This document shows, piece after piece, positions 1-7,954 of a stretch of DNA of 64,000 nucleotides; position 1 is the first letter of the stretch; each line of letters opens with the position of its first letter. This stretch comes from Brevibacterium epidermidis NBRC 14811 (GTDB taxonomy: Bacteria; Actinomycetota; Actinomycetes; Actinomycetales; Brevibacteriaceae): positions 62,001 through 126,000 of the forward strand of contig NZ_BCSJ01000002.1 in the NCBI RefSeq assembly GCF_001570805.1, given 5' to 3'. Position numbers and translations under genes: made by a program. The notes beneath the pieces are model-generated. The model was not told the origin of the DNA. It saw only the letters and a program-made list of their open reading frames with translations, and ran no database searches.

Positions 1-228
1 GCTGAGCTTGATGTCCCAGTCGCTGAGGGTCTCGAAGGTGCGGTTGTCGGTGGCGACGACGGACTTCGGAGGTGAGGGCACTATCTGTGCGCCGTTGTTG
101 TCCTCGACCTCGATCGTGGAGGCGGAGTCTTCGGCCTGTGCCGCATCGGAGTCTGCGGATCCACAGCCGGCCAGAGTGAGAGCGACAACGCCTGCCAAGG
201 CGCTCAGTTGAAGGCGAGTCGAAACCAT
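1..228 (-). CDS. Iron-siderophore ABC transporter substrate-binding lipoprotein (3' part beyond window)
   Basis: The first 76 codons of a lipoprotein are present; the rest lies beyond the left edge. The N-terminus has a short charged region, a hydrophobic stretch and a lipobox LAGC with Cys22, then an acidic linker. The part after the linker (IEVEDNNGAQIVPSPP, then VVATDNRTFETLSDW) is typical of the FecB/YclQ-type proteins that bind ferric siderophores outside the membrane. A DtxR/IdeR-like iron box lies 55-73 bases upstream, so expression is probably iron-repressed. The family is fairly clear; the ligand cannot be read from the visible part. Confidence 0.75.
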   Translation of the reverse strand, partial: MVSTRLQLSALAGVVALTLAGCGSADSDAAQAEDSASTIEVEDNNGAQIVPSPPKSVVATDNRTFETLSDWDIKLS

Positions 229-282
229 GGGGGTCCCACTTTCAGAGATGAACGGATCGGAAAAGCGCGTGCACACTGGAAG

Positions 283-301
283 TAAGCTTAGCCTAATCTA
301 T
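283..301. promoter_or_regulatory. DtxR/IdeR-type iron box
   Basis: TAAGCTTAGCCTAATCTAT matches 15 of 19 positions of the actinobacterial iron-box consensus (TTAGGTTAGCCTAACCTAA). It lies upstream of the siderophore-binding lipoprotein that starts at 228 on the minus strand. Iron-dependent repression is inferred. Confidence 0.75.
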
Positions 302-457
302 GAAAATAAAGTCAAAGAAATGTGACGTTATCTGCGTCACACTTGTGTAGTGCCTGCCCCATTCCCACCAGAGAGCTTGCTGGTCTGGGACCGAGGATTC
401 TGCCGGGGTCAGCTCGGGTTCCTGTTGGCTTCCGGCCGCGCTTCTGCTGACCCGGAG

Positions 458-1420
458 TCAGATTGCCGCGATAAGGCGGTCGACTTCTTCTTGGGTGTCG
501 GCGGCCGCAGTCGGGCCACCGGCTCCCCCGCGGCTGACCTTGAGTCCGGCTTCTTCGACGATGACCGCTCCGCCGGCGTAGTCGTAGATGCCCAGTCCAC
601 GTTCGGCGTAGCCGTTGACTCGTCCTTCGGCGACCATGCAGAGGTCGAGAGCGGCCGAGCCGCAGCGGCGGATATCGTCGTAACCGGCCATAAGGTTTTC
701 GAGTTTGGCCAGCTGGGTACCGCGATTGCTCAGCGCATAGGCGAACCCGGTCGCCAGCAGCCTGCCGGAGAGTCCGGGCGGGGTGCCGCGCAGACGTCTG
801 GCCGGAATGGCCGAATCCTCGCCGAGGCGGTCGGCCAAGCGCCCCTCGATCCGAAAGGCGCCGCGTCCGGCCGCGGCCAACCAGGTGGCATTCAGCCCCG
901 GTGAGGCGACGAGTCCGATGTGCCATCGGCCGAGGCCGAGCCCGGAGCTGGCAGCGCTCGCTTCGCAGACTCCGACCGAGAACGCATGGTGTTCGATGTT
1001 GCGGACATAGTTGACGGTGCCGTCGATCGGGTCGACATGCCATTCCAGGCGCGGCCCATTATCGGCAACCTCAGCCAACGCACCGGTCTCCGGATCGAAG
1101 GCATGGAGGCCCAGCAGAAAATCCATCGGGAAGAATTCAACAGGGTCAAGCGCTTCGGCTCCTTCTTCGCCGACCATGAGGTCATGAGGCCTGACTCGGT
1201 TGAGGTAGCCGCGCACAAGCGCCTCGATCTGCGCGTCGGCGCGAGTGACGAGGTCATTCGGCGACGTCTTCGTGTCGACGACACTGGCGTCGAGGCTCGC
1301 GCCGAGCAGCGGCCTCCAGGCGAGCATCTGCTCCCACGCCACCAGTGAGAGGTCGGAGGCGATGCGGATCAGAGAGTGGTCGACGATCTCAGCGGGCAGC
1401 GATTCGAGCTCGGAGTTCAT
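458..1420 (-). CDS. Inositol monophosphatase family protein
   Basis: A 320-residue member of the metal-dependent IMPase/FBPase/CysQ phosphatase fold. Visible metal-site motifs are GEEGA (about 84-88), HVDPIDGTVNYV with Asp130 and Asp133, and a C-terminal GIYDYAGG that replaces the usual WDxAAG. The protein is somewhat longer than common IMPases (about 260-290 residues) because of added loops around 90-120. The substrate could be inositol phosphate, histidinol phosphate or PAP; the sequence does not decide. A TAGAGT hexamer ends 6 nt before the ATG with no Shine-Dalgarno sequence, which suggests a leaderless mRNA. The gene precedes the iron lipoprotein on the same strand, but a gap of about 230 nt with an iron box separates them. 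Confidence 0.85.
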   Translation of the reverse strand: MNSELESLPAEIVDHSLIRIASDLSLVAWEQMLAWRPLLGASLDASVVDTKTSPNDLVTRADAQIEALVRGYLNRVRPHDLMVGEEGAEALDPVEFFPMDFLLGLHAFDPETGALAEVADNGPRLEWHVDPIDGTVNYVRNIEHHAFSVGVCEASAASSGLGLGRWHIGLVASPGLNATWLAAAGRGAFRIEGRLADRLGEDSAIPARRLRGTPPGLSGRLLATGFAYALSNRGTQLAKLENLMAGYDDIRRCGSAALDLCMVAEGRVNGYAERGLGIYDYAGGAVIVEEAGLKVSRGGAGGPTAAADTQEEVDRLIAAI

Positions 1421-1922
1421 ACGGCCACTCTAGACAACCCTCTGCGCTTCTCGCCCGAGCGTCCGCAACCGGCCGGGATCCGCCCAGATCCGCGTCGTGT
1501 GTAACAAGACTGCAATACACCGGCAAATATGTACTTCTTGTATCTAAGCCGCCCACGGGGGTCGGGAACTCCGATTGCGCGGCTTTCCCTGGGGGCTGGA
1601 AACGCACCTGAGGTTGTCGACAGGACACTTCAGCATCGCACATTTCTCAAACAGTCGATCAATCGAATCCTGAAGCGATTTCGGCACGCCGAGCGGAATT
1701 TTCCTGACGGCTTTCTTCACTCATCAGCCCAGTTGTCTCCGTTCGAGGAATTCCTGCTTCCGGTGCCGCGAAGAATCGGTCACGGAATCGTCAGAAAACG
1801 TCCATGAATCGCACCAGGGCGGTGATCCATATCGAGTATGGATCACCGCCCTGGTATCTGCGAGGGAAGTACGAGCACAGAGAGGACCGGCAAATGCCGT
1901 CCTGCCCCCGTGCTTCCTGGGA
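1421..1922. other. Intergenic region without a recognisable gene
   Basis: About 500 bases between the IMPase start and the end of the small HTH gene. The stretch from about 1500 to 1800 looks less GC-rich than its surroundings. I see no reading frame with family resemblance and no RNA gene. The only clear structure is the inverted repeat at 1814-1854. Confidence 0.5.
1814..1854 (-). terminator. Perfect 18-bp inverted repeat, probable terminator of the small HTH gene
   Basis: Arms at 1814-1831 and 1837-1854 are perfectly complementary, with a 5-base loop (tcgag). The hairpin lies about 70 bases past the stop codon of the minus-strand gene 1923-2177. No T-run follows, as is common for actinobacterial terminators. 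An operator role is possible because of the perfect symmetry. Confidence 0.55.
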
Positions 1923-2177
1923 TCAGGCGGGGTCTGCGACTCCGGCCTTCGGCTCACTGCGCTTGACGGGCCCGTGCCTACGCACGATCTCCTGAACGGC
2001 CTGCGAGGAGGTGCCGGCCGCCTCGGCGATCGCACCGAAGGTCGCACCTTCTTCACGGGCGCGCAGAATCGCCATCACATAGTCAGTGTTGATTTTTGAA
2101 CGCTGCCGTGCGACCTTTCGGACGACGCCGACTAATGCAGTCTGATCAACTGTCAATTCACGAGCTCGACGAGACAT
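1923..2177 (-). CDS. Small helix-turn-helix protein
   Basis: An 84-residue basic protein. I start it at the ATG at 2177 because AGGGAAGA lies just upstream; an in-frame extension to 2255 lacks such a site. Residues about 35-70 (ILRAREEGATFGAIAEAAG then TSSQAVQEIVRRHG) have the helix-turn-helix pattern of resolvase or sigma-like domains, so DNA binding is likely. No ligand or oligomerisation domain is present. The tail is proline- and charge-rich. The neighbours give no hint of a target. A stable hairpin follows the gene. Confidence 0.6.
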   Translation of the reverse strand: MSRRARELTVDQTALVGVVRKVARQRSKINTDYVMAILRAREEGATFGAIAEAAGTSSQAVQEIVRRHGPVKRSEPKAGVADPA

Positions 2178-2425
2178 GGTTTCTTCCCTTGCATTCAAGT
2201 AGTGGCCCGTTGCCACGAATTGGTGTAGTCCCATTAGATACCACGAATATGTCAAGACGCCAAGAATTCCCGGATATAGGAACTCAGGCTACTGAGTAGC
2301 ACCGTTCTGAGCACGTGTGATAACGAACGCATAACTTTCCTGGGGTCTGGGCGATGACTGTCGCTCGCAACTCCGCGGCGTGGAAGGTATCGATGTTCCG
2401 GCAACCCAAGTGGCACAATGCGGAC

Positions 2426-5374
2426 ATGACGACTATGGCCCATCCCACTGGAGCGAATCGGGCGACCGTCGACGAAGACGAGTCCCAGACAGCGCTTCCC
2501 ACCGCACTCGCCGAAGAGCTCCGCGCCGCGGGCATCCGTGATTTCAGCATCGACGACACCGATCGTGCCTCGTACTCCTCTGATGCTTCTCTCTTCCGGC
2601 TCGTCCCTGCCGCCATCGTCTTCCCTCACAACGAGGAAGAGGTGGCGCGAGTCCTCTCCATTGCGCGTCGCTTGGGAGTGCCCATCACCAGCCGCGGTGC
2701 CGGCACATCGATCGCCGGCAATGCCATCGGCCGCGGCATCGTCTTCGACTTCTCTCTCCATATGAATGCGGTCCTCGACCTCGACCCCGACGAGCAGTCG
2801 GCCTGGGTGGAGTCCGGTTGCGTGCATGCCCACCTGCAGAAACAGGCCAAACCGCACGGTCTGCGCTTCGGCCCTGACCCGTCCACCCACACGCGCTGCA
2901 CGATCGGCGGGATGATCGGCAATAACGCCTGCGGACCGCGAGCACTGGGCTACGGACGCACGGGCGACAACATCCTTGCGCTGAAGATCATGCTCATCGA
3001 CGGCACCGTCGTCACCCTCGATGATGCGGACGCCTCCGAGACGTTCCCGCGTCTGCACGAGCTCGTTGCACAGAACCTCGGCACTATCCGCACGAACTTC
3101 GGCACGTTCTCCCGCCAGGTCTCCGGCTACGGACTCGAATCCCTCCTGCCGGAAAACGGATTTGACGTCCGTCGGGCCTTCGCCGGCAGTGAGGGCACGT
3201 GGGGCGTCATCCTCGCGGCGAAGATGCGCCTGGTCAAGAATCCGAGCTTCACCTCGGCGGTCGTGCTCGGCTATGCGGACATGGTTGCCGCCGCCCACGA
3301 TGCGCCGCTGCTGAAGGACTTCCCCGTCGCCGCCTGCGAGGGCCTCGATTCGCGCATGCTCGACCGGGTCATCGAGACCAAGGGCGCCGAGGCGGTCCCC
3401 TCACTTCCCGAGGGCGCGGGCTGGCTCGTCGTCGAACTCACCGGTGAGGACGAGGCCGAGCTCGAGTCAGAGACTCAGCGCCTCATCGCCGAATCGAAGT
3501 CACTCGACTCCGCGGTCCTCGATGCCAAGGCGGCAGCGGAAGTGTGGGCGATCCGCGCCGACGGCGCCGGTTTGGTCTCGCGCACCCCTGATGGGCGCGA
3601 TGCCCACGCTGGGTGGGAGGATTCGGCGGTTCCGGTGGACCACCTCGGCGATTATCTGCATGACCTCATGGAGCTGCTCGAGGAGCACGGACTGTGGGCG
3701 ATTCCCTATGGGCACTTCGGTGACGGCTGCCTGCACATGCGTGTGGACTTTCCGCTCGAGGATCCGAACGGCGGGCAGGTGATGCGCGATTTCATGGTCG
3801 CGGCTACGAAGCTCGTCGCCCGTTACGGCGGGTCGGTGTCCGGGGAGCACGGGGACGGTCGGGCTCGCTCCGAGTTGTTGCGGCTCATGTACGCCCCGGC
3901 GGCGCTCGATCTGTTTGCCCAGGTCAAGCGCCTCTTCGATCCTCAACATCTGCTCAATCCCGGTGTCATCGTCGACCCTGACGCCCTCGACGAGTCGGTC
4001 CGTCTGACTCAGCTGCCACTGCGTCAGGAGCTGCCCGGAACCCTGGCGATGGCCTACGAAGGCGAGTCCGCCGGTTTCGCCTCGGCGGTGCACCGGTGCA
4101 CTGGGGTCGGAAAGTGCCGTGCGGATTCGGCGGCCGGCGGCGGCATCATGTGCCCGTCGTACCAGGCCACCCGGGATGAACGGCATTCGACGCGAGGTCG
4201 CGCACGAGTGCTGCAGGAGATGGTGTCCGGGGATCTGCTCGAGCCTCGCTGGGACTCCCCCGAGGTGCACGAAGCCCTCGATCTGTGCCTGTCATGCAAG
4301 GCCTGCGGGACCGAGTGCCCGACCGGCACGGACATGTCCACGTACAAGGCCGAGGTCCTGCACCAGACGTACAAGGGCAAGCTGCGGCCGATGAAGCACT
4401 ATTCTCTCGGGTTCCTCCCGCAGCTCGCGCGCCTGGTCACGCCGGTGGCGCCGGTGCTCAACAAGGTCTCGGGGCTGCCGGGGCTGACGACGCTGGCGAA
4501 GAAGATGGCCGGCATCGACGGCCGCCGCTCGATTCCGCAGTTCGCGTCCACGACGTTCAGGAAATGGTGGACCACCACCGCCGAGGCGGCACCGCGGTCG
4601 CGTGCGAATGCCGAAGTCGTGCTGTTCGCCGATTCCTGGTCGAACCATTTCGCTCCGCGCATCCTCGCCGCGGCCGTCGCAGTGCTCGAACAGGCCGGTG
4701 TGCACGTGCGGGTGATCGATCAGACCGTGTGCTGCGGTCTGCCGCTCATCTCCACCGGTCAGCTCGATGCGGCGAAGGCGAACCTGTCGGAGACGATCAC
4801 CGCTCTCGATGCCACTGGAGATGTGCCGATCATCGGCGTCGAGCCCTCGTGTCTGGCCACGCTCAAGGACGATTCGCTCAAGCTCGTCGCCGATGAGGCC
4901 TCGCACCGCGTGGCCGTCCGGGTGCAGACTCTTGCCCAGTACCTGCTGAGCATCGGCGCCGAGCTGCCGGACCTGTCCGGAGTCGAGGCGCTCGTGCAGC
5001 CGCACTGCCACCAGTCGGCGATCTTCGGCAACGCGGCGGATAAGGAACTGCTGGCCAGGGCCGGAGCGAGCACGGAGTTCCTCGGCGGATGCTGCGGTCT
5101 GGCCGGGAACTTCGGCGTCGAAGAAGGACATTATGAGACCTCGGTCGCCGTCGCCGAGGTGGCTCTGCTGCCGGCACTGCGCAAACGGGGACGGGCCACC
5201 GGTGTGGAGCCCCGGACCGGATCCGGCACGCATTCCGACAACGGCGAGCGTCTGCAGATCGTTCTCGCCGACGGGTATTCGTGCCGTACGCAGATCACGG
5301 ATCTCAGCGATGCCGAGGGCGTGTCGCTGGCCGAACTCCTCGCGTGGGGATGGGGGCTGAAACCTCGGCGGTGA
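2426..5374 (+). CDS. FAD-binding and (Fe-S)-binding oxidoreductase, D-lactate dehydrogenase-like
   Basis: A 982-residue fusion of a GlcD/Dld-type flavoprotein with a GlpC-type iron-sulfur module. Residues about 55-230 form the PCMH FAD domain (SRGAGTSIAGNAIG; GGMIGNNACG). Residues about 260-530 are the FAD-oxidase C domain, with the metal-binding GHFGDGCLHMR and SGEHGDGRA. Ferredoxin-type cysteines follow at CTGVGKC (about 558) and CLSCKACGTECP (about 621). Two CCG-type motifs end the protein (VCCGLP about 769, GGCCGLAG about 888). Such proteins oxidise D-lactate or related 2-hydroxy acids and pass electrons to the respiratory chain; the substrate here is inferred. CACAAT ends 6 nt before the ATG at 2426, so I prefer this leaderless start over an upstream ATG at 2354. 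Confidence 0.85.
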   Translation: MTTMAHPTGANRATVDEDESQTALPTALAEELRAAGIRDFSIDDTDRASYSSDASLFRLVPAAIVFPHNEEEVARVLSIARRLGVPITSRGAGTSIAGNAIGRGIVFDFSLHMNAVLDLDPDEQSAWVESGCVHAHLQKQAKPHGLRFGPDPSTHTRCTIGGMIGNNACGPRALGYGRTGDNILALKIMLIDGTVVTLDDADASETFPRLHELVAQNLGTIRTNFGTFSRQVSGYGLESLLPENGFDVRRAFAGSEGTWGVILAAKMRLVKNPSFTSAVVLGYADMVAAAHDAPLLKDFPVAACEGLDSRMLDRVIETKGAEAVPSLPEGAGWLVVELTGEDEAELESETQRLIAESKSLDSAVLDAKAAAEVWAIRADGAGLVSRTPDGRDAHAGWEDSAVPVDHLGDYLHDLMELLEEHGLWAIPYGHFGDGCLHMRVDFPLEDPNGGQVMRDFMVAATKLVARYGGSVSGEHGDGRARSELLRLMYAPAALDLFAQVKRLFDPQHLLNPGVIVDPDALDESVRLTQLPLRQELPGTLAMAYEGESAGFASAVHRCTGVGKCRADSAAGGGIMCPSYQATRDERHSTRGRARVLQEMVSGDLLEPRWDSPEVHEALDLCLSCKACGTECPTGTDMSTYKAEVLHQTYKGKLRPMKHYSLGFLPQLARLVTPVAPVLNKVSGLPGLTTLAKKMAGIDGRRSIPQFASTTFRKWWTTTAEAAPRSRANAEVVLFADSWSNHFAPRILAAAVAVLEQAGVHVRVIDQTVCCGLPLISTGQLDAAKANLSETITALDATGDVPIIGVEPSCLATLKDDSLKLVADEASHRVAVRVQTLAQYLLSIGAELPDLSGVEALVQPHCHQSAIFGNAADKELLARAGASTEFLGGCCGLAGNFGVEEGHYETSVAVAEVALLPALRKRGRATGVEPRTGSGTHSDNGERLQIVLADGYSCRTQITDLSDAEGVSLAELLAWGWGLKPRR

Positions 5375-5402
5375 CGCCGAGGTCAGGGCCGCCTCGGCGA
5401 GG

Positions 5403-5472
5403 TTTCAGGCCTTACCGTCGATTCAGGCTTTGGCGAGTTTTCAGGTCTTTGCCGTCGAATCAGGCTTTGGCC
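5403..5472. repeat. Two imperfect tandem copies of the usp gene end
   Basis: Units at about 5403-5436 and 5438-5472 share the pattern TTTCAGG, then CCGTCGA and ATTCAGGCTTTGGC, with a few changes. The second unit contains the stop codon and last codons of the universal stress protein gene, so the first looks like a tandem duplication of that gene end. Confidence 0.6.
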
Positions 5473-5849
5473 GTGAGGACCGGAACCTCGGCTTCGAGGA
5501 GGATCCGCTGTGCCTGCGAGCCGAGGATGAACTTCCCGATCGCCGAGCGTTTGCGCAGGCCGATGACGATGAGCTGGGCTTCGTACTCAACGGCGAGGTC
5601 GTTGAGCGTGCCGGGCAGATCGTCTTCGTGGTCGGGCTGGAGCACCTCGACCTCGACGTCCGATTCCTTGCCGAGTTCGACGATCCGTTTGATCTCGTCC
5701 TCACCGATTTCGGTCGGAGCTCCACTGGAACCACGTCGCTGCGAGTTGATCACGACGGCAGCGCTCGACCGCAGTTTGGCTTCTGCGAAGCCTGCACGCA
5801 GAGCGGCCTCACCCTCGGGAGCGGGTAGGTAGCCAATGAGAATCGTCAT
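5460..5849 (-). CDS. Universal stress protein (UspA family)
   Basis: A single-domain 129-residue UspA-fold protein. The N-terminal strand MTILIGYLPA is typical of the family, although the usual Asp after the first strand is missing. The ATP-binding signature is visible near the C-terminus as GLRKRSAIGKFILGS, matching the G-x2-G-x9-G(S/T) pattern loosely. Such proteins are cytoplasmic, often nucleotide-binding, and linked to stress or dormancy. TATACT ends 7 nt before the ATG with no Shine-Dalgarno sequence, pointing to a leaderless mRNA. The gene converges with the lactate-dehydrogenase-like gene, and its 3' end is duplicated in tandem downstream. Confidence 0.85.
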   Translation of the reverse strand: MTILIGYLPAPEGEAALRAGFAEAKLRSSAAVVINSQRRGSSGAPTEIGEDEIKRIVELGKESDVEVEVLQPDHEDDLPGTLNDLAVEYEAQLIVIGLRKRSAIGKFILGSQAQRILLEAEVPVLTAKA

Positions 5850-5938
5850 GGCCCCCAGTATATGGACTCACCGATGATTCGTTCATTCCGGGATCACCCA
5901 GCGGTCAGGTAGAAACAACCCCCATTGCCCTCCAATTA

Positions 5939-5994
5939 CTACCTGACGGCGGCCCAGATACCTCGCGCGAGGTATCTGGGCCGCCGTCGGGTAG
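5939..5994. repeat. 56-bp palindromic element, copy 1
   Basis: The core starts CTACCTGACGGCGGCCCAG and ends in its reverse complement with one change; the centre is CGCG. The flanks AATTA and CAATT extend the symmetry to 5934-5999. The copy ends 3 bases before the stop codon of the minus-strand WYL regulator, where it may act as its terminator. Three further copies occur at 7893-7948, 31213-31268 and 33151-33195/34607-34617. Confidence 0.9.
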
Positions 5995-5997
5995 CAA

Positions 5998-7065
5998 TTA
6001 GGAAATTGAGGCTTCGACGACTGCCTGGGCTCTCGCTGCGTGTTCTCGCAGGGAGTCGATGAGCTCCGGCGGGTGGAGCACTTCGATCTCGGCGGGGATC
6101 GCTGCCAGGGTGGCCGTGACCCATCTGAGGTCCCAGAATCCGCAGGTGATGCGCACCCCGTCGGCCGCCTCGGTGATGGTGGCGCTCCGGGTGGAAAACC
6201 ATTCCTTCGCCTCCTGCACCGAGGCAGCGGTGCGCAGAACGACGGTGTGCGGATACGCGGTGGTGGTGACGGCGGCGGAGACAGCCGCCTCGGCGTCGGG
6301 GTGGTCACGCGGCGTAAAGCTCAGCGTCGTCGCGTGAACATCGCTCATCCGGTCGAGGCGGAAGACCCGATGATCATCGCGGTCGAGGTCGAAGGCGAAG
6401 ACGTACCAGTGAGCGCCGAAAACGACGAGGCGGATCGGTTCCACTCGGCGCGGCGTCGAGGGTTCGGCAGTCGAGGAGTTGGCGTCGGTGGCGCCGCTAT
6501 CGGGGGCTGCCCATCGAACCGCGATCGGATCGGCAGTCGGAGAACCGGGCGCGCTCGTAACGGAGGGGATCTCGGCCTCAGTTCGTTGCATCTTCCGGTA
6601 GCCGAAGGTCGCGATCGTCGACGCATTGATCGCCGAGGCGAGCGTGATGACCGCTTCGATGTCGACCCCGGGGACATTTCCTTCGGACACGGACACAGCC
6701 GCTGCGATATCCGCGACGGTCGCGCGCATCGCGGTCGGGAGCATCTCCCGCAGCTTGGTCGTCGCCGAATCCGCGTGCTCGGTGTCCAGACCGGCCCCGC
6801 GCAGGAGGGCCAGACCGACCGCGGTGGCCAACGCCTCCCCCGCCTCGAGCTGCAGAGGCGGCAGCACCGTCCGCGATTCGGCGCGGTAGCCTCCAGCGAG
6901 ACCGGGATCTGAGGAGATGATGTAGCCGAGATCGCGCAGCTCAGCGATATCGCGGCGGATTGTCCGCGGGGTGACGTCGAAGCGGGCGGCGAGTTCGGCG
7001 GCAGTGTAGGCACGGCCGGAGGCGAACAGGCTCAGCAGAGTCAGGAGCCGCGTTTCCGATCGCAT
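5998..7065 (-). CDS. WYL-domain transcriptional regulator (YafY/DeoR-type HTH)
   Basis: A 355-residue regulator. Residues 1-60 are a winged HTH (LAARFDVTPRTIRRDIAELR) followed by the GLAGGYR wing typical of YafY proteins. The C-terminal half carries a WYL-like segment around HWYVFAFDLDRDDHR and a C-terminal extension. WYL domains sense small ligands or nucleic acids; the ligand here is unknown. GAGGAG precedes the ATG. The gene is divergent from the DinB-fold gene at 7267, a frequent pairing in actinobacteria, so it probably controls that gene and itself. The middle (about 170-200) has a low-complexity insert rich in Pro, Ala and Thr. Confidence 0.85.
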   Translation of the reverse strand: MRSETRLLTLLSLFASGRAYTAAELAARFDVTPRTIRRDIAELRDLGYIISSDPGLAGGYRAESRTVLPPLQLEAGEALATAVGLALLRGAGLDTEHADSATTKLREMLPTAMRATVADIAAAVSVSEGNVPGVDIEAVITLASAINASTIATFGYRKMQRTEAEIPSVTSAPGSPTADPIAVRWAAPDSGATDANSSTAEPSTPRRVEPIRLVVFGAHWYVFAFDLDRDDHRVFRLDRMSDVHATTLSFTPRDHPDAEAAVSAAVTTTAYPHTVVLRTAASVQEAKEWFSTRSATITEAADGVRITCGFWDLRWVTATLAAIPAEIEVLHPPELIDSLREHAARAQAVVEASIS

Positions 7066-7266
7066 GCCACTCTCCTCTTTGGTGTGAATTGGAATGAGGT
7101 GCTGGCACGGATCCGAAGCGAATCTCCGATCCCACCTTCAGAAGAACTTCAGCCACTTCCACAGATGCGGACAGTATATGACCACATAGGAGTTGACGAT
7201 AGGTTTACCGCTTCAGCCGATCGGCTGCGGCGGACCTGCCGAACGAAGACCCCACGAGGAGAGACC

Positions 7267-7869
7267 ATGCCGTTCTTCACCCCTTCCGTCACGACCGAAG
7301 CCGACGCTGCCTTCACGTTCCTCACGCAGCAGTGCAACCAGCTCAAGCTCACGGCGCTCGGCCTGACCGATGAACAGGCTCGCAGCACACCGACGGCCAG
7401 CGGATTGAGCATCACAGGACTCGTCGTCCACGCGGCGCAGGTCGTCAACAACTGGCTCATCCAAGTCAAGGAACCGACTCGAGAGATCGCCGAGGACGAC
7501 TACCGACCGGTCAACGAAAAGATGGGACTCACGGCGATGTTCGACGGGTCAGCCCTGCCCGACCTCGCCATCGACGAGGCGGTAGCGATCTTCGACAAGG
7601 TCATCGACGGGATCGAGGAGGCTCGGGCCGCAGTCGCAGAGGCGGGGACCGACCTCGGCACCGAAGTACCGATGCCGTACAACCCGTGGATGCCCGACGA
7701 CTTCACCATGACCGTCCGCTGGATCCTCATGCATCTCAATACCGAGATCGCCCGGCATGCCGGACATGCAGACATCATCCGCGAGTCGATCGACGGGGCG
7801 ATCGCCTACCAGCTCAATGCTCAGGCGGACGGCGAACCGTGGCCGCCCGAGGGTATGGACTGGAGCTGA
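7267..7869 (+). CDS. DinB / maleylpyruvate-isomerase-fold family protein
   Basis: A 200-residue protein of the DinB four-helix-bundle superfamily, which includes mycothiol-dependent enzymes. Three metal-binding histidines are expected; candidates are His in LVVHAAQV (about 56), His in ILMHLNTEIARH (about 160-170) and the following HAGHAD. These enzymes can be thiol transferases or detoxifying isomerases, and no substrate can be assigned. The start is fixed by GAGGAGA before the ATG. It is divergent from the WYL regulator at 5998-7065. It converges with aceB, with a palindromic element between them acting as a likely two-way terminator. Confidence 0.75.
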   Translation: MPFFTPSVTTEADAAFTFLTQQCNQLKLTALGLTDEQARSTPTASGLSITGLVVHAAQVVNNWLIQVKEPTREIAEDDYRPVNEKMGLTAMFDGSALPDLAIDEAVAIFDKVIDGIEEARAAVAEAGTDLGTEVPMPYNPWMPDDFTMTVRWILMHLNTEIARHAGHADIIRESIDGAIAYQLNAQADGEPWPPEGMDWS

Positions 7870-7892
7870 GTCCCCACGAATTACCCCCAGAA

Positions 7893-7948
7893 CTACCTGA
7901 CGGCGGCCCAGCAACCTCACGCGAGGTTGCTGGGCCGCCGTCAGGTAG
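7893..7948. repeat. 56-bp palindromic element, copy 2
   Basis: Same core as copy 1, but the stem positions near the loop read GCAACC/GGTTGC in place of ATACC/GGTAT. The change is compensated on both arms, so base pairing is kept. It lies between the ends of the convergent DinB and aceB genes, a good position for a two-way terminator. Confidence 0.9.
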
Positions 7949-7954
7949 CAATTG

